From positions 1 to 56,087 of the forward strand of contig CAJUFK010000007.1 in the NCBI GenBank assembly GCA_910585535.1: 56,087 bases of DNA. Reading direction: 5' to 3'. Origin of the DNA: an uncultured Angelakisella sp. Its GTDB lineage: Bacteria > Bacillota > Clostridia > Oscillospirales > Ruminococcaceae. A program made the translations under genes and the position numbers. Positions 23,851 through 31,675 of this stretch are shown one piece after another. Position 1 is the stretch's first letter. Every line of letters starts with the position of its first letter. The notes beneath the pieces are model-generated. The model had not been told where the DNA came from, ran no database searches, and saw only the letters and a list, made by a program, of their open reading frames with translations.

Positions 23851-24991
23851 TCTGTCCCTCCTTTTTTGCTCTCAACGCCGCCGCGATCTCCTCCCAAAGA
23901 GGGGGCCGAAGGGCTTCCTCCTCGGACGCTCCCACGCCCTTTTGTTCTGTAAGCCGCAGGACCACCTCTCCGGCGGCCACGGCGGCAGTGACGCCGTTTC
24001 GGGCGGTCTTTTCCACCAGCAGGCGGGGGTTGGAATCTGCGGCGGCCACGGCGGCTCGCTCGCAGACGTTGTCCACCCCGGTGACCTCCTGGACAAAGGG
24101 GGAGGCGGTGAACTCCCCAGGCAGGGCGGCCAGCGTTTCCGGGGGAAGGGCTTTCAGGGGCCAGCCCTGCTCCTTGCAGAAGGCCAAAAGGCCCGGTTCC
24201 TGTTCCTTCAGGGTGATGGTGGCCGCCCCCGCCACCGCCAGGGGGGAGAGGCCCCCGGCCTCCAAAGCGGCGAAAACGGCGGCGGAAATTTGCTCCTTCG
24301 AGGCCCCCTTCCGGCAGCCGATGCCCACCCAGAGGGCGGGGGGAAGGACCTTGAGGGCGGTTCCCTTCTCCCCCCCTTTCCAGGTAAACCAGACCTGGGG
24401 CTGGACCTCCCCCGGGAGGTAGCCCTTGGGCAGGGGGCCCCGAATGGGGAAATCGCTCTGGAAGGAGACGGCCTTCCCGGCCAGGAGGGCGGCGGAAAGT
24501 TCCTTGACCCGCTCCGGGCACTCCAGCCGCCAGCCGTTCCGGGCGGCCCAGTCGTCCAGGGCCAGCAGCCCGGCCCGGTCGGTGGCGGTGGTGACCACAG
24601 GAGTCCCGCCGGTGAGGGCGGCGATCTCCTCGGCCAGGCGGTTGGCCCCGCCGGTGTGGCCGGAGAGAAGGGAGACGGCGAAGGCCCCGGCCTCGTCCAC
24701 AGCCACCACGGCGGGGTCGGTGTGCTTGCTTTGGAGAAAGGGGGCCACGGCCCGGACAGCGATGGCGCAGGCCGAGATAAAGATGATGCCGCCGGCCTCC
24801 CGAAAGGCTGCCTGGGTCCACCCGGAAAGAGTCTCCCGCTCCATGGCGGGGAGGACGGGCCGGCCCTTCTCGTCGGCAAAGGGCCGGAAGGAAGCGGCCT
24901 TGCAGCTGTGGCCCTTTTGGGTGAGGCCGTCGGCCAGCTCCCGGGCCAAAAGGGTTCCCCGGGGGGTAAAGGCCAGGATGTGGAGGATCAT
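23843..24991 (-). CDS. cbiG: Cobalt-precorrin-5A hydrolase CbiG
   Basis: The 382-residue enzyme opens the delta-lactone, releasing acetaldehyde. The N-terminal domain has FISACAIAVRAVAPFLQSK and SLLSGHTGGANRLAEE, both typical CbiG motifs. The C-terminal domain has WVGIGCRKGASKEQI. It overlaps cbiF by 4 bases. Confidence 0.94.
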   Translation of the reverse strand: MILHILAFTPRGTLLARELADGLTQKGHSCKAASFRPFADEKGRPVLPAMERETLSGWTQAAFREAGGIIFISACAIAVRAVAPFLQSKHTDPAVVAVDEAGAFAVSLLSGHTGGANRLAEEIAALTGGTPVVTTATDRAGLLALDDWAARNGWRLECPERVKELSAALLAGKAVSFQSDFPIRGPLPKGYLPGEVQPQVWFTWKGGEKGTALKVLPPALWVGIGCRKGASKEQISAAVFAALEAGGLSPLAVAGAATITLKEQEPGLLAFCKEQGWPLKALPPETLAALPGEFTASPFVQEVTGVDNVCERAAVAAADSNPRLLVEKTARNGVTAAVAAGEVVLRLTEQKGVGASEEEALRPPLWEEIAAALRAKKEGQNG

Positions 24992-25755
24992 CGGGGGTCC
25001 TCCTTTCCCCTCCGGTATCCGTGGGAAAAAGCGGGGTTGTAAAGGTCGCTCCGCCGGTACTCCTCCCCCAGGAAATCCCCCACCAGGATCAGGGCGGTGC
25101 GGGTGATCTGCTCTTTCTCTGCGGTCTCCCCCAGGGTTGCCAGGGTGCAGGGGTACACCTTCTCCTCCGGCCAGGTGGCCTTGTAAACAATGGCGGCGGG
25201 GGTGTCCGGGCGGTAGGCCCCTCCCGCCAGAAGATGGCGGGCCGCCTCCCCAGCCATCCCGGTGGAAAGAAAGAGGGCCATAGAGGCTCCATGGGCGGCC
25301 AGGGCGGAAAGGTCCTCCCCCTCCGGGACCGGGGTACGCCCCGGCATCCGGGTGAGGATTACCGTCTGGCTCACCCCGGGGAGGGTGTACTCCGCCGGAA
25401 TGGCCGCCGCCGCCCCGGAAAAGCTGGATACCCCCGGGGTGACGTCAAAGGGGATGTGCCGCTCCCGGAGCGCGTCCATCTGCTCCCGGACGGCCCCGTA
25501 AAGGGAGGGGTCCCCGGTGTGAAGACGCACCGTATCCCACCCCTTTTCCTCCCCCTTTTCCATCAGGGCCAGCACCTCCTCCAGGGTAAGGGAGGCGCTG
25601 TCATGGCAGGGGACGCCGGGGCGGGCGTAGGTCAGGAGTTCCGGATTTACCAGACTCCCGGCGTAGATAACCTGTCCCGCCTCCCCCAGGAGTTTCGCCC
25701 CCCGAAGGGTGATGAGATCCGGGGCCCCGGGGCCTGCTCCCACAAAATGTACCAT
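24988..25755 (-). CDS. cbiF: Cobalt-precorrin-4 C11-methyltransferase CbiF
   Basis: The 255-residue SAM-dependent enzyme has the N-terminal HFVGAGPGAPDLITLRG motif, the YAGSLVNPELL segment and LHTGDPSLYGAVREQ. It catalyses C11 methylation in the anaerobic route. One base separates it from the cbiL stop. Confidence 0.94.
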   Translation of the reverse strand: MVHFVGAGPGAPDLITLRGAKLLGEAGQVIYAGSLVNPELLTYARPGVPCHDSASLTLEEVLALMEKGEEKGWDTVRLHTGDPSLYGAVREQMDALRERHIPFDVTPGVSSFSGAAAAIPAEYTLPGVSQTVILTRMPGRTPVPEGEDLSALAAHGASMALFLSTGMAGEAARHLLAGGAYRPDTPAAIVYKATWPEEKVYPCTLATLGETAEKEQITRTALILVGDFLGEEYRRSDLYNPAFSHGYRRGKEDPR

Positions 25756-25756
25756 T

Positions 25757-26452
25757 TCAGTCCTCCTCCCGGATGATGACGGTGGAGAAGTAGCCGCTGT
25801 TCTCCGGCAGTTCCTCCAAGTTCCGGCAGACCGTTTCGCCGGGCAGGCCGCAGTCCTTCACCAGGCTGGCGGAGACCCCCGGACGGCCCTCCAGACAGGC
25901 CCGGAGACGACCCGCCTCCTTCCCTGCTTTCATCAGGATCTTGGTCCCGGGGAGGTTTAGGGCCTCCTCCACGCCGGGATAGCCCCCAGGGATGATGTGA
26001 AGGGGCAGATGCGGCTTTGTAAGCCCCAGATTCAGCCGGGCGGCCACGGCGCAGAAGCTGGGTACCCCGGGAATCGTAATCACCTGGTACTCCCCCGCTG
26101 CCAGGACCCGGCTTTGTATGCTGCTGTAGGTGGCGTAGATGGAGGCATCCCCCAGATTTATCATAGCCACGTCCCGGCCCTGGTCCAGGACCTCCGTCAC
26201 CTGGGCGGCGGCCCTGTCATGGCTTTGTCCCAGGGCGGCTTTATCGTGGATCATCGGGAACTTCAGGCGGAGCAGTTCCTTTCCGTCCACCTCCGGCACC
26301 GCCTGACGGGCAATTTCCAGGGCCACCGGGGTCTCCGCCCCGGAAATAGGGACGGCGATAACCGGACAGGCCCGGAGGACCTCCACCGCCCGAAGGGTCA
26401 CAAGCCCCGGATCCCCCGGGCCGACGCTGACACCGTAAAGAGTCCCTTTCAT
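25757..26452 (-). CDS. cbiL: Cobalt-factor II C20-methyltransferase CbiL
   Basis: The 231-residue SAM-dependent enzyme has LYGVSVGPGDPGLVTLRAVE at the start and NLGDASIYATYSSIQSRV in the middle, as expected of CbiL. It acts directly after CbiK. The ATG at 26452 overlaps the cbiD stop (ATGA). Confidence 0.93.
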   Translation of the reverse strand: MKGTLYGVSVGPGDPGLVTLRAVEVLRACPVIAVPISGAETPVALEIARQAVPEVDGKELLRLKFPMIHDKAALGQSHDRAAAQVTEVLDQGRDVAMINLGDASIYATYSSIQSRVLAAGEYQVITIPGVPSFCAVAARLNLGLTKPHLPLHIIPGGYPGVEEALNLPGTKILMKAGKEAGRLRACLEGRPGVSASLVKDCGLPGETVCRNLEELPENSGYFSTVIIREED

Positions 26453-27600
26453 TCCGTATCTCCTCTCCTTTCCAGAGCCTGTAAAAGCGCCCCGGCATTT
26501 TCGGTCATCAGGACGATCCCCCGGTCCGGCAGATAGGCAGCAGCTCCCACTGTCACCCCTTCCCCTGCCCGGCGGCGAAGGACCCCGGCGATCCTTTCCC
26601 CCAGCGAATCCATCACCGGGGCCAGGATGCCGGCTTCCGCCAGGATCTCCCCGGCCTGAACCGTGGTAGGGGCGGCCATCAAAGCGGCGGCGGTCTTTCG
26701 GTCCCCTCCTGCCAGGGCGGCGTGGGCCGTCAGCAGCTCCATCCGGCAGTCCCCGTACCGGGAATGGGTGTTCCAAAGTCCCCCGGCCAGCTTCACCAGC
26801 TTGCCCAGGTGTCCCGCCAGAAGGATTTCCCCAAAGCCCAGGGAAACGGCGGCGTCCAGGGCCTCCCCCAGAAAGTTGCTGCATTTCACCGTCAGGCGGG
26901 GGAGGATCATCCGCCCGAAGAACTCCTTGCCGTAGTTGCCGGGGGTGAGAAGGACCCGACCCTCTCCTGATGCCGCCAACACCGAAAGCTCGGCCCGGAT
27001 GCTGGCCGTCAGGGCGGCCTCACTCATAGGCTCCACCAGGCCGGAGGTCCCCAGAATGGAGATTCCCCCAAGAATGCCCAGGCGGGGATTGAAGGTCCTC
27101 TTGGCGATTTCCTCCCCGCCAGGGGCCGAGATGATGGCGGTGAGCCTGCCGGTAAAGCCGGCCCGCTTCCCCTCCTCCCGGAGGCCGGAGAGGATCATCT
27201 CCCGGGGGACCCGGTTGATGGCGGGGGCCCCCACCGGCTGGTCCAAACCGGGAAGGGTGACAACGCCGATCCCCTCCCCGGCGGCCAGGGCGGCGGCCAG
27301 GGGGCCCTCCCCCGGTTCTTTCCGGACCTCTGCCCGGATGAGAAGGCCGTCCGTCACGTCGGGGTCGTCCCCGGCATCCTTGCGGACCCCGCAGGAGGCC
27401 CAATCCTCCCCCAGGGAGAGGTCCTCCACGGGAAGCTCCAGGGTGACACCGGAAGGGGTTTCCAGACGGACCAGGGCGGGCTCCTCCCCGGTGAGCAGGA
27501 GTCTGGCCGCAGCCCGGGCGGCAGCGGCGGCGCAGCTTCCGGTGGTATATCCCAGTCGGAGGAGCTTTCCGTCTACCTGGCGAAAACGGTCCAATTTCAC
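26449..27600 (-). CDS. cbiD: Cobalt-precorrin-5B C1-methyltransferase CbiD
   Basis: The 383-residue first gene product of the operon methylates C1. Landmarks are RLGYTTGSCAAAAARAA at residues 15-31 and FGEILLAGHLGKLVKLAGG near 285. I start at the GTG at 27600, preceded by GGGGAGGTGAC; no in-frame ATG has a better site. The operon promoter is about 300 bases upstream and a structured leader with a terminator lies between. Confidence 0.93.
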   Translation of the reverse strand: MKLDRFRQVDGKLLRLGYTTGSCAAAAARAAARLLLTGEEPALVRLETPSGVTLELPVEDLSLGEDWASCGVRKDAGDDPDVTDGLLIRAEVRKEPGEGPLAAALAAGEGIGVVTLPGLDQPVGAPAINRVPREMILSGLREEGKRAGFTGRLTAIISAPGGEEIAKRTFNPRLGILGGISILGTSGLVEPMSEAALTASIRAELSVLAASGEGRVLLTPGNYGKEFFGRMILPRLTVKCSNFLGEALDAAVSLGFGEILLAGHLGKLVKLAGGLWNTHSRYGDCRMELLTAHAALAGGDRKTAAALMAAPTTVQAGEILAEAGILAPVMDSLGERIAGVLRRRAGEGVTVGAAAYLPDRGIVLMTENAGALLQALERRGDTE

Positions 27601-27604
27601 AGTG

Positions 27605-27712
27605 TCACCTCCCCAAGCCCTCCAAAAGGGCCGCGGCGCCGGATCCGGTCCGGCGGAGGAGTGGGAAAGGTACATCCGCAGGACGCCGGCTGGCGTGCGA
27701 TCTTCGGTTCAT
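27605..27712 (-). CDS. Possible 35-codon upstream open reading frame ahead of cbiD
   Basis: An ATG at 27712, preceded by GAAGGGAAC, opens a 35-residue arginine-rich reading frame. Its TGA stop lies inside the ribosome binding region of cbiD. If translated it could couple ribosome passage to cbiD initiation. The predicted peptide matches nothing I know, and in GC-rich DNA such a frame can occur by chance. Confidence 0.25.
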   Translation of the reverse strand: MNRRSHASRRPADVPFPLLRRTGSGAAALLEGLGR

Positions 27713-27724
27713 TCTGTTCCCTTC

Positions 27725-27755
27725 TAAAAGAAAAAGAGAGCCGCGGAGGGCTCTC
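27725..27755 (-). terminator. Intrinsic terminator in the leader of the cobalamin operon
   Basis: On the minus strand GAGAGCC (27755-27749) pairs with GGCTCTC (27742-27736) and is followed by TTTTTCTTTT. It lies 120 bases before the cbiD start and about 130 bases after the predicted transcription start. This is the layout of a transcription-attenuating riboswitch. Confidence 0.85.
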
Positions 27756-27887
27756 GGACCGGCAGGGCTGCTGGGCGCGGCGATTTCCGGTCCCACGCCG
27801 TTCTCCCGCCCGGAAAACCCTGGGTTTGACGGCGCACAAGGGAGGTCCCCGGATCCCTGCCAGGTTCCTTTTTCTGCGCCTAAACGC
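27756..27887 (-). promoter_or_regulatory. Structured leader of the cobalamin operon, candidate corrinoid-sensing element
   Basis: The minus-strand RNA can form a domain closed by GUUU/AAAC and GGCGCA/UGCGCC. Its inner hairpin CCUGG/CCGGG carries a 7-base loop CAGGGAU (27859-27853). The loop core CAGGG is complementary to CCCUG at 27767-27763, just ahead of the terminator. This recalls the L5-L13 loop contact of cobalamin riboswitches, and the preceding AAAAAGGAA resembles their AAAGGGAA core. However the conserved B12 box (GCCACTG) and the full consensus core were not found. It could be a strongly diverged cobalamin riboswitch or another class. Confidence 0.45.
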
Positions 27888-27893
27888 CCTTCT

Positions 27894-27922
27894 ATTTTAG
27901 TATTTCCAAATTGCTTTGTCAA
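27894..27922 (-). promoter_or_regulatory. Promoter of the cobalamin operon
   Basis: On the minus strand TTGACA (27922-27917), a 17-base spacer and TAAAAT (27899-27894) lie about 300 bases upstream of cbiD. The predicted start site is near 27887. Confidence 0.8.
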
Positions 27923-28240
27923 CAAAAGCCCTTGGCCGTGAAATAACTTTGTCAATTTCACTAAAACGCTTTATGAAAGGAGCCGGAAGCGGCTCCTTCC
28001 ATTTCCCATCCCTGCAATAGACAGGAAAATGTTGTATTGTATCAAAAGGAACAGAAAGAAGCTTAGAAGCTGTATTCATAACCGGAAGATGCCAGCAGAG
28101 CGGAAAAAGACCCGGCCAGACAGCGTCATATGGTTGTGAATACAGCTTCTTATTTTATGACACCAGATGAAGTGCTAACGTATTGTTTTGAAACCCTTTG
28201 GGGGAATCCCTCCTTCCTGGCGGTTCCCCTTTTATGTAGA
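27923..28240. other. Non-coding stretch between the cobalamin operon and the MATE gene
   Basis: Apart from the palindromic element at 28066-28149, it holds a small hairpin at 27977-27995 (GGAGCCG/CGGCTCC) that could end transcripts reading out of the MATE gene. A weak GGGGAA/TTCCCC pair lies near 28201-28231. Reading frames of up to about 60 codons exist here but have no ribosome binding site or family likeness, so none is called. Confidence 0.5.
28066..28149. repeat. 84-bp palindromic element, possible MITE remnant
   Basis: Terminal inverted repeats of 18 bp with one mismatch (28066-28083 and 28132-28149) begin GAAGCTGTATTC. They are flanked on both sides by TTA (28063-28065 and 28150-28152), as a 3-bp target duplication would be. 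The interior has no coding capacity. The alternative is a large stem-loop in a transcript. Confidence 0.45.
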
Positions 28241-29578
28241 TCAATAGCCGTACCTTTTCCGATACCGCACCAAAAACCCTCCTGCCATAACGGCTCCCAA
28301 CAGTTCCGCCGCAGGGGTGGCCAGCCATACCCCTGTCACCCCTCCCAAAAGAAGGGGAAGCAGCTGGATACAGGCCACTGTAAAGACAAAGGAGCGTGAA
28401 AAGGCCAGAACAGCGGAGACGATGCCGTTGGAGAGGGCGGTGAACATCCCGCTGGCAAAGACGTTGAGTCCAACAAAAATCAGCGCCAGGGAGCAAAGGC
28501 GGTTCCCGGTCACCGCAAGGCCGTATACCGGACTGTCCGGGCTGGTAAAAATACTTACCAGCGCCTCGGTGAACAGGATGGAAACAGCTGCACAGGCAAG
28601 GGAAGCTCCCAAAATAAAGCGGATGCTGAAAGCGATAAGTTTTTTCAGCTTCTCCCGGTTCCCCTCCCCATGGCAGTAGCTGACCATGGGGGCCACGCCA
28701 TAGGAATAACCGATAAAAAGGGCGCTGACAAACATCAGTACGTACATGATAATGGTGATGGCGGCCACGCCGTCCTCCCCTACAAAGCGCAGCATGGCCA
28801 GGTTGAAGAGCAGGGTGGTGATGCCGGAGACCAGGGCGGTGGCAAGTTCCGAGAGCCCGTTGGCGGAGGCGTGGAACAACACCCCGAAGCGGAATACCGG
28901 TCTTTGAAAATGCAGAAGGTTCTTCCCCTGGCAAAACACCAGAAAACCCGCTACGGCGGTGATAGAATAGCCCAAGCCGGTGGCGATGGCCGCCCCCCGG
29001 ATTCCGAGATCAAGAACGGCGATCAGGAAATAATCCAGCAGGATGTTGGTCACGCCCCCGGCTACGGTACAGATCAGGGAGAGCTTGGGGCGGTCGGCGG
29101 CGATGAGGTAGAGGGAAAAGTTGTACATCAGCAGGATGGGAATGGTGAAGATCAGATAATTTCCCAGGTAATCCCGGCAAAACCCAAACACCTGGGGGGA
29201 AAGCCCCATGGTCCCCAAGAGGCGGTCCATCTGGGTGTAGCCCAGAAGCATCATCACCGCCCCCACCAGGACGTTTGTCAGAATGAGAAGGGTGAAGTCC
29301 TGACAGGCCTCCTCCCCTTTCCCCTCCCCCATTTTCCGCATCACCACGGCACTGCCCCCAGTGGCCAGCATCCCGGAGACCGCCGTTATGAGTCCAATGG
29401 CCGGAGCTGTGAGATTGATGGCGGAAAGGGCGTCTGTGCCGATGAGGTTTGAGACGAACAGCCCGTCCACCATGGTGTAGAAGGTGTTGAACACTGTCAT
29501 AACGATGGTGGGCAAGGCAAATTGCAGGATGTTCCTGCCGGTGACCGGCAGATGGTAAGAGTTCTGTTTGTTTTCCAT
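28241..29578 (-). CDS. MATE-family multidrug/sodium antiporter
   Basis: The 445-residue exporter has about 12 membrane helices. The N-terminal FALPTIVMTVFNTFYTMVDG and the equivalent motif at the middle of the protein mark the two six-helix halves of MATE proteins. The start ATG at 29578 follows AGGAGG, directly after the stop of the hydrolase gene. The two genes form an operon divergent from a MerR regulator. The substrate is unknown; export of toxic amphiphiles such as bile acids is an inference from the neighbour. Confidence 0.88.
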   Translation of the reverse strand: MENKQNSYHLPVTGRNILQFALPTIVMTVFNTFYTMVDGLFVSNLIGTDALSAINLTAPAIGLITAVSGMLATGGSAVVMRKMGEGKGEEACQDFTLLILTNVLVGAVMMLLGYTQMDRLLGTMGLSPQVFGFCRDYLGNYLIFTIPILLMYNFSLYLIAADRPKLSLICTVAGGVTNILLDYFLIAVLDLGIRGAAIATGLGYSITAVAGFLVFCQGKNLLHFQRPVFRFGVLFHASANGLSELATALVSGITTLLFNLAMLRFVGEDGVAAITIIMYVLMFVSALFIGYSYGVAPMVSYCHGEGNREKLKKLIAFSIRFILGASLACAAVSILFTEALVSIFTSPDSPVYGLAVTGNRLCSLALIFVGLNVFASGMFTALSNGIVSAVLAFSRSFVFTVACIQLLPLLLGGVTGVWLATPAAELLGAVMAGGFLVRYRKRYGY

Positions 29579-29586
29579 ACTTCCTC

Positions 29587-30588
29587 CTAGTTCCGGTAGT
29601 CGATGTCCTGGCGGTCCCCCAGGGAAAACTGCCGGGGCTCCCCTTCCCCGGAGGGAAGGCGCACCGCCGAAATACGGCGGTTCCAGGCGGGGGCGAAGTA
29701 ATAGATCCCGCTTTGGGCGCACATGACACTGGTGCAGAGGGTCTGTTCATACACCTCATGTCCGGGGTCCGCCTTGGCCAGCCCCTCTGGAATGTCCACC
29801 GGGGCAAAGGCCCGGAACATCCGGGACACGCCGTCCACCTCGTTCTCCCCCCGGACAGAGAACTCCTTGAGGAAAGCCAGACGTACAAACCGCGAAGGGG
29901 AGGAATAATCCCCCGGCAGGCCGAAGCCGCCCCCCAGCCCCTCCCCGAATTCCCGGATCTCATGGCCGGCAATAACCTGGGGGGCCTTGGGAAGATTGGT
30001 GACCCCTACGTACCGGCGCAGGTTGGTGCGGTGCCACAGGTAGCCGGGGCTGTTGGTCAGCACGCCGATGGTGTCCCGGTAGATCTTCATGCCGTCCTCC
30101 TCCGGCTCCAGGATCACCGTCTCACCGCCCCGGTCGCTGAGGATGTAGTGGGCCGGCAGGGGCTTGCCCTGGATCTCCTCGTCCACCAGGGTGATTTGGG
30201 AGAGGGCTTCCAACGCTTCCTCTACGTCCCGGCACCGGCTGAGAAGCCAGGCCAGCAGCCGGCCCGGGTGGACCGGGGTGGTCCCTGCCGCAGCAGTTTC
30301 GGGATAGGCGGCAAACCCCGGGTAATGGAGCAGGGCCCCCATCAGGCCGCCGCTGTTTACCCCATCCACCAGGATAGGCTCGCCGAAGCCCAGCACCGCC
30401 ATGCCGGTGTAGCCCCATCTCCCCGGGGGATCAGCCTCCCCAGGGTGGAGTCCCGGGGCGCAGGGGCTCCCCTCCGGTACGCTGATAACCCGGTTGGCTG
30501 CCAGGTCTCCGAACTGGTCGTAGGTCCGCCCCAAAAGGCGGTTTCCGTCCTTTGTCGTCCAGGTAAAGCTGCTGCATCCGAATTTCAT
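29587..30588 (-). CDS. Choloylglycine hydrolase/penicillin V acylase family enzyme
   Basis: This 333-residue Ntn hydrolase cleaves linear amide bonds. The nucleophile is Cys5 (MKFGCSSFTWTT), which must become the N-terminus by removal of four residues, as in penicillin V acylases. Bile salt hydrolases usually start Met-Cys. Other expected residues are in GRTYDQFGD (Arg and Asp), GVNSGGLMGALLHY, VLTNSP (Asn) and SPSRFVRLAF (Arg). It could hydrolyse conjugated bile salts, N-acyl amino acids or acyl-homoserine lactone-like molecules. The sequence favours the penicillin V acylase-like branch. It is the first gene of the operon with the MATE exporter. Confidence 0.82.
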   Translation of the reverse strand: MKFGCSSFTWTTKDGNRLLGRTYDQFGDLAANRVISVPEGSPCAPGLHPGEADPPGRWGYTGMAVLGFGEPILVDGVNSGGLMGALLHYPGFAAYPETAAAGTTPVHPGRLLAWLLSRCRDVEEALEALSQITLVDEEIQGKPLPAHYILSDRGGETVILEPEEDGMKIYRDTIGVLTNSPGYLWHRTNLRRYVGVTNLPKAPQVIAGHEIREFGEGLGGGFGLPGDYSSPSRFVRLAFLKEFSVRGENEVDGVSRMFRAFAPVDIPEGLAKADPGHEVYEQTLCTSVMCAQSGIYYFAPAWNRRISAVRLPSGEGEPRQFSLGDRQDIDYRN

Positions 30589-30638
30589 TTTTGTATCCTC
30601 CTACGGTTTTTCGGTTTTACTGTTAGATTGCCGGTTTC

Positions 30639-30670
30639 CCTTGCTTTCATTCCTGGCAAGGAGTATGATA
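30639..30670 (+). promoter_or_regulatory. Promoter of the merR-type gene
   Basis: TTGCTT, a 17-base spacer and TATGAT (ending at 30669) lie about 55 bases upstream of the regulator's start codon. The -10 region overlaps the divergent promoter, so one bound protein could affect both genes. Confidence 0.6.
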
Positions 30671-30695
30671 AACTATGTTGTGACCACACAGTCAA
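30665..30695 (-). promoter_or_regulatory. MerR-type 19-base-spacer promoter of the hydrolase-MATE operon
   Basis: On the minus strand TTGACT (30695-30690) and TATCAT (30670-30665) are separated by 19 bases. The spacer contains a dyad TGTG..CACA (30679-30688). Over-long spacers with an internal dyad are the hallmark of promoters activated by MerR-family proteins, and the merR-type gene is immediately adjacent. Confidence 0.6.
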
Positions 30696-30722
30696 CTGTT
30701 TTTTCAAAAAAGGAGGAATTTT

Positions 30723-31565
30723 ATGGAACGGCGGAAGGGATGGCTGACCTCCGGGGCCTTTGCCCGGCTTTGCGGCACCACCAAGGAGACGCTGCGCCAC
30801 TACAAAAACGTAGGGCTGCTTCGCCCTGCCCACCAGGGGGAAAACGGGTATTTTTACTACGATGCCGGGCAGTTCTACGATTTTTACGCTGTCACCATCT
30901 TTCGCCAAACCGGAACGTCCCTGGAGGAGATCCGCCGCTGCCTGGAAGGGCAGGATCCCGCCGGAACCCTGGCCCTCCTTCGGGAGCAGCGGGAGCGGCT
31001 GGAGGCGGAACGTAAAAAGCTGGCCCAGATGGAATTTGTCCTCTCCGGCGCCATCCGCAGCCTGGAACTGGGAACGGCTCCTGACCTGACTCCCAGGATC
31101 GCCTGGTTTCCCAAGGAGTATCTTCTGGCCATACCGGTGGAAGACCTGGAGGCCGCAATGCCCCCGGGGGCCGGTGAAGAGGAGATGCTCATTGCTGTTT
31201 TGGAGCGGTACCGGGCCCTGTGCAGCCAGTATGGCCTGGAGACCAGCCACCAGCTGGGAGCTATCCACAGGCCGGAGGAGACCGCCGGACCGGGGACCAT
31301 CTCCCATCTTTACACCCGGATCCAGGAGCCGGCCGGCTGTCCTTACTGCCTGGAAAAGCCCGCCGGAAACTACCTCTGTCTCTGCTGCCGGGGCCGCTGG
31401 GATATTTCCCAGGGGTACGCTGTTTTAAGCCAGCACGTTCAGCGGGAGGGACTGGAAACGGCAGGGAGCGTCTACGCCTGTGACCTGGCAGGATTTATCC
31501 TAAACGGAGTAGAGAAAAACGCGGTCTCGATGATCTCTGTTCTAATCGCGCCCAGGGGGCGGTGA
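30723..31565 (+). CDS. MerR-family transcriptional regulator with C-terminal effector-binding region
   Basis: The 280-residue regulator has an N-terminal winged helix (residues 7-75, SGAFARLCGTTKETLRHYKN), a linking coiled coil (about 80-118) and a C-terminal GyrI-like part (about 125-280). Relatives such as BmrR and TipA bind drugs or amphiphilic ligands there. The C-terminus contains several cysteines (CPYCLEKP, CLCCRG) that could bind metal or sense redox. It is divergent from the hydrolase-MATE operon, whose promoter has MerR-type spacing. AGGAGG precedes the ATG. Confidence 0.87.
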   Translation: MERRKGWLTSGAFARLCGTTKETLRHYKNVGLLRPAHQGENGYFYYDAGQFYDFYAVTIFRQTGTSLEEIRRCLEGQDPAGTLALLREQRERLEAERKKLAQMEFVLSGAIRSLELGTAPDLTPRIAWFPKEYLLAIPVEDLEAAMPPGAGEEEMLIAVLERYRALCSQYGLETSHQLGAIHRPEETAGPGTISHLYTRIQEPAGCPYCLEKPAGNYLCLCCRGRWDISQGYAVLSQHVQREGLETAGSVYACDLAGFILNGVEKNAVSMISVLIAPRGR

Positions 31566-31604
31566 ATCCCGCTGTCCGCCTGCCCTTTTTTCCGCAGCCG
31601 AAGG

Positions 31605-31634
31605 TTGACACCGCCCCGCCCAAAAAGTTACAAT
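31605..31634 (+). promoter_or_regulatory. Promoter of the GH13 amylase gene
   Basis: TTGACA (31605-31610), an 18-base spacer and TACAAT (31629-31634) precede the amylase ribosome binding site. Confidence 0.7.
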
Positions 31635-31675
31635 AAAGAAAACTGAAAAACCTTGCTTTGGGAGGAAACAAAGTT

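Noticed and set aside
27756..27887. T-box leader ahead of cbiD
   Set aside because: A UGGGACC string resembles the T-box bulge, but there is no specifier stem or AG-bulge and no tRNA-related gene downstream.
27897..28079. 60-codon frame on the minus strand
   Set aside because: It overlaps the cobalamin operon promoter, has no ribosome binding site and no family likeness.
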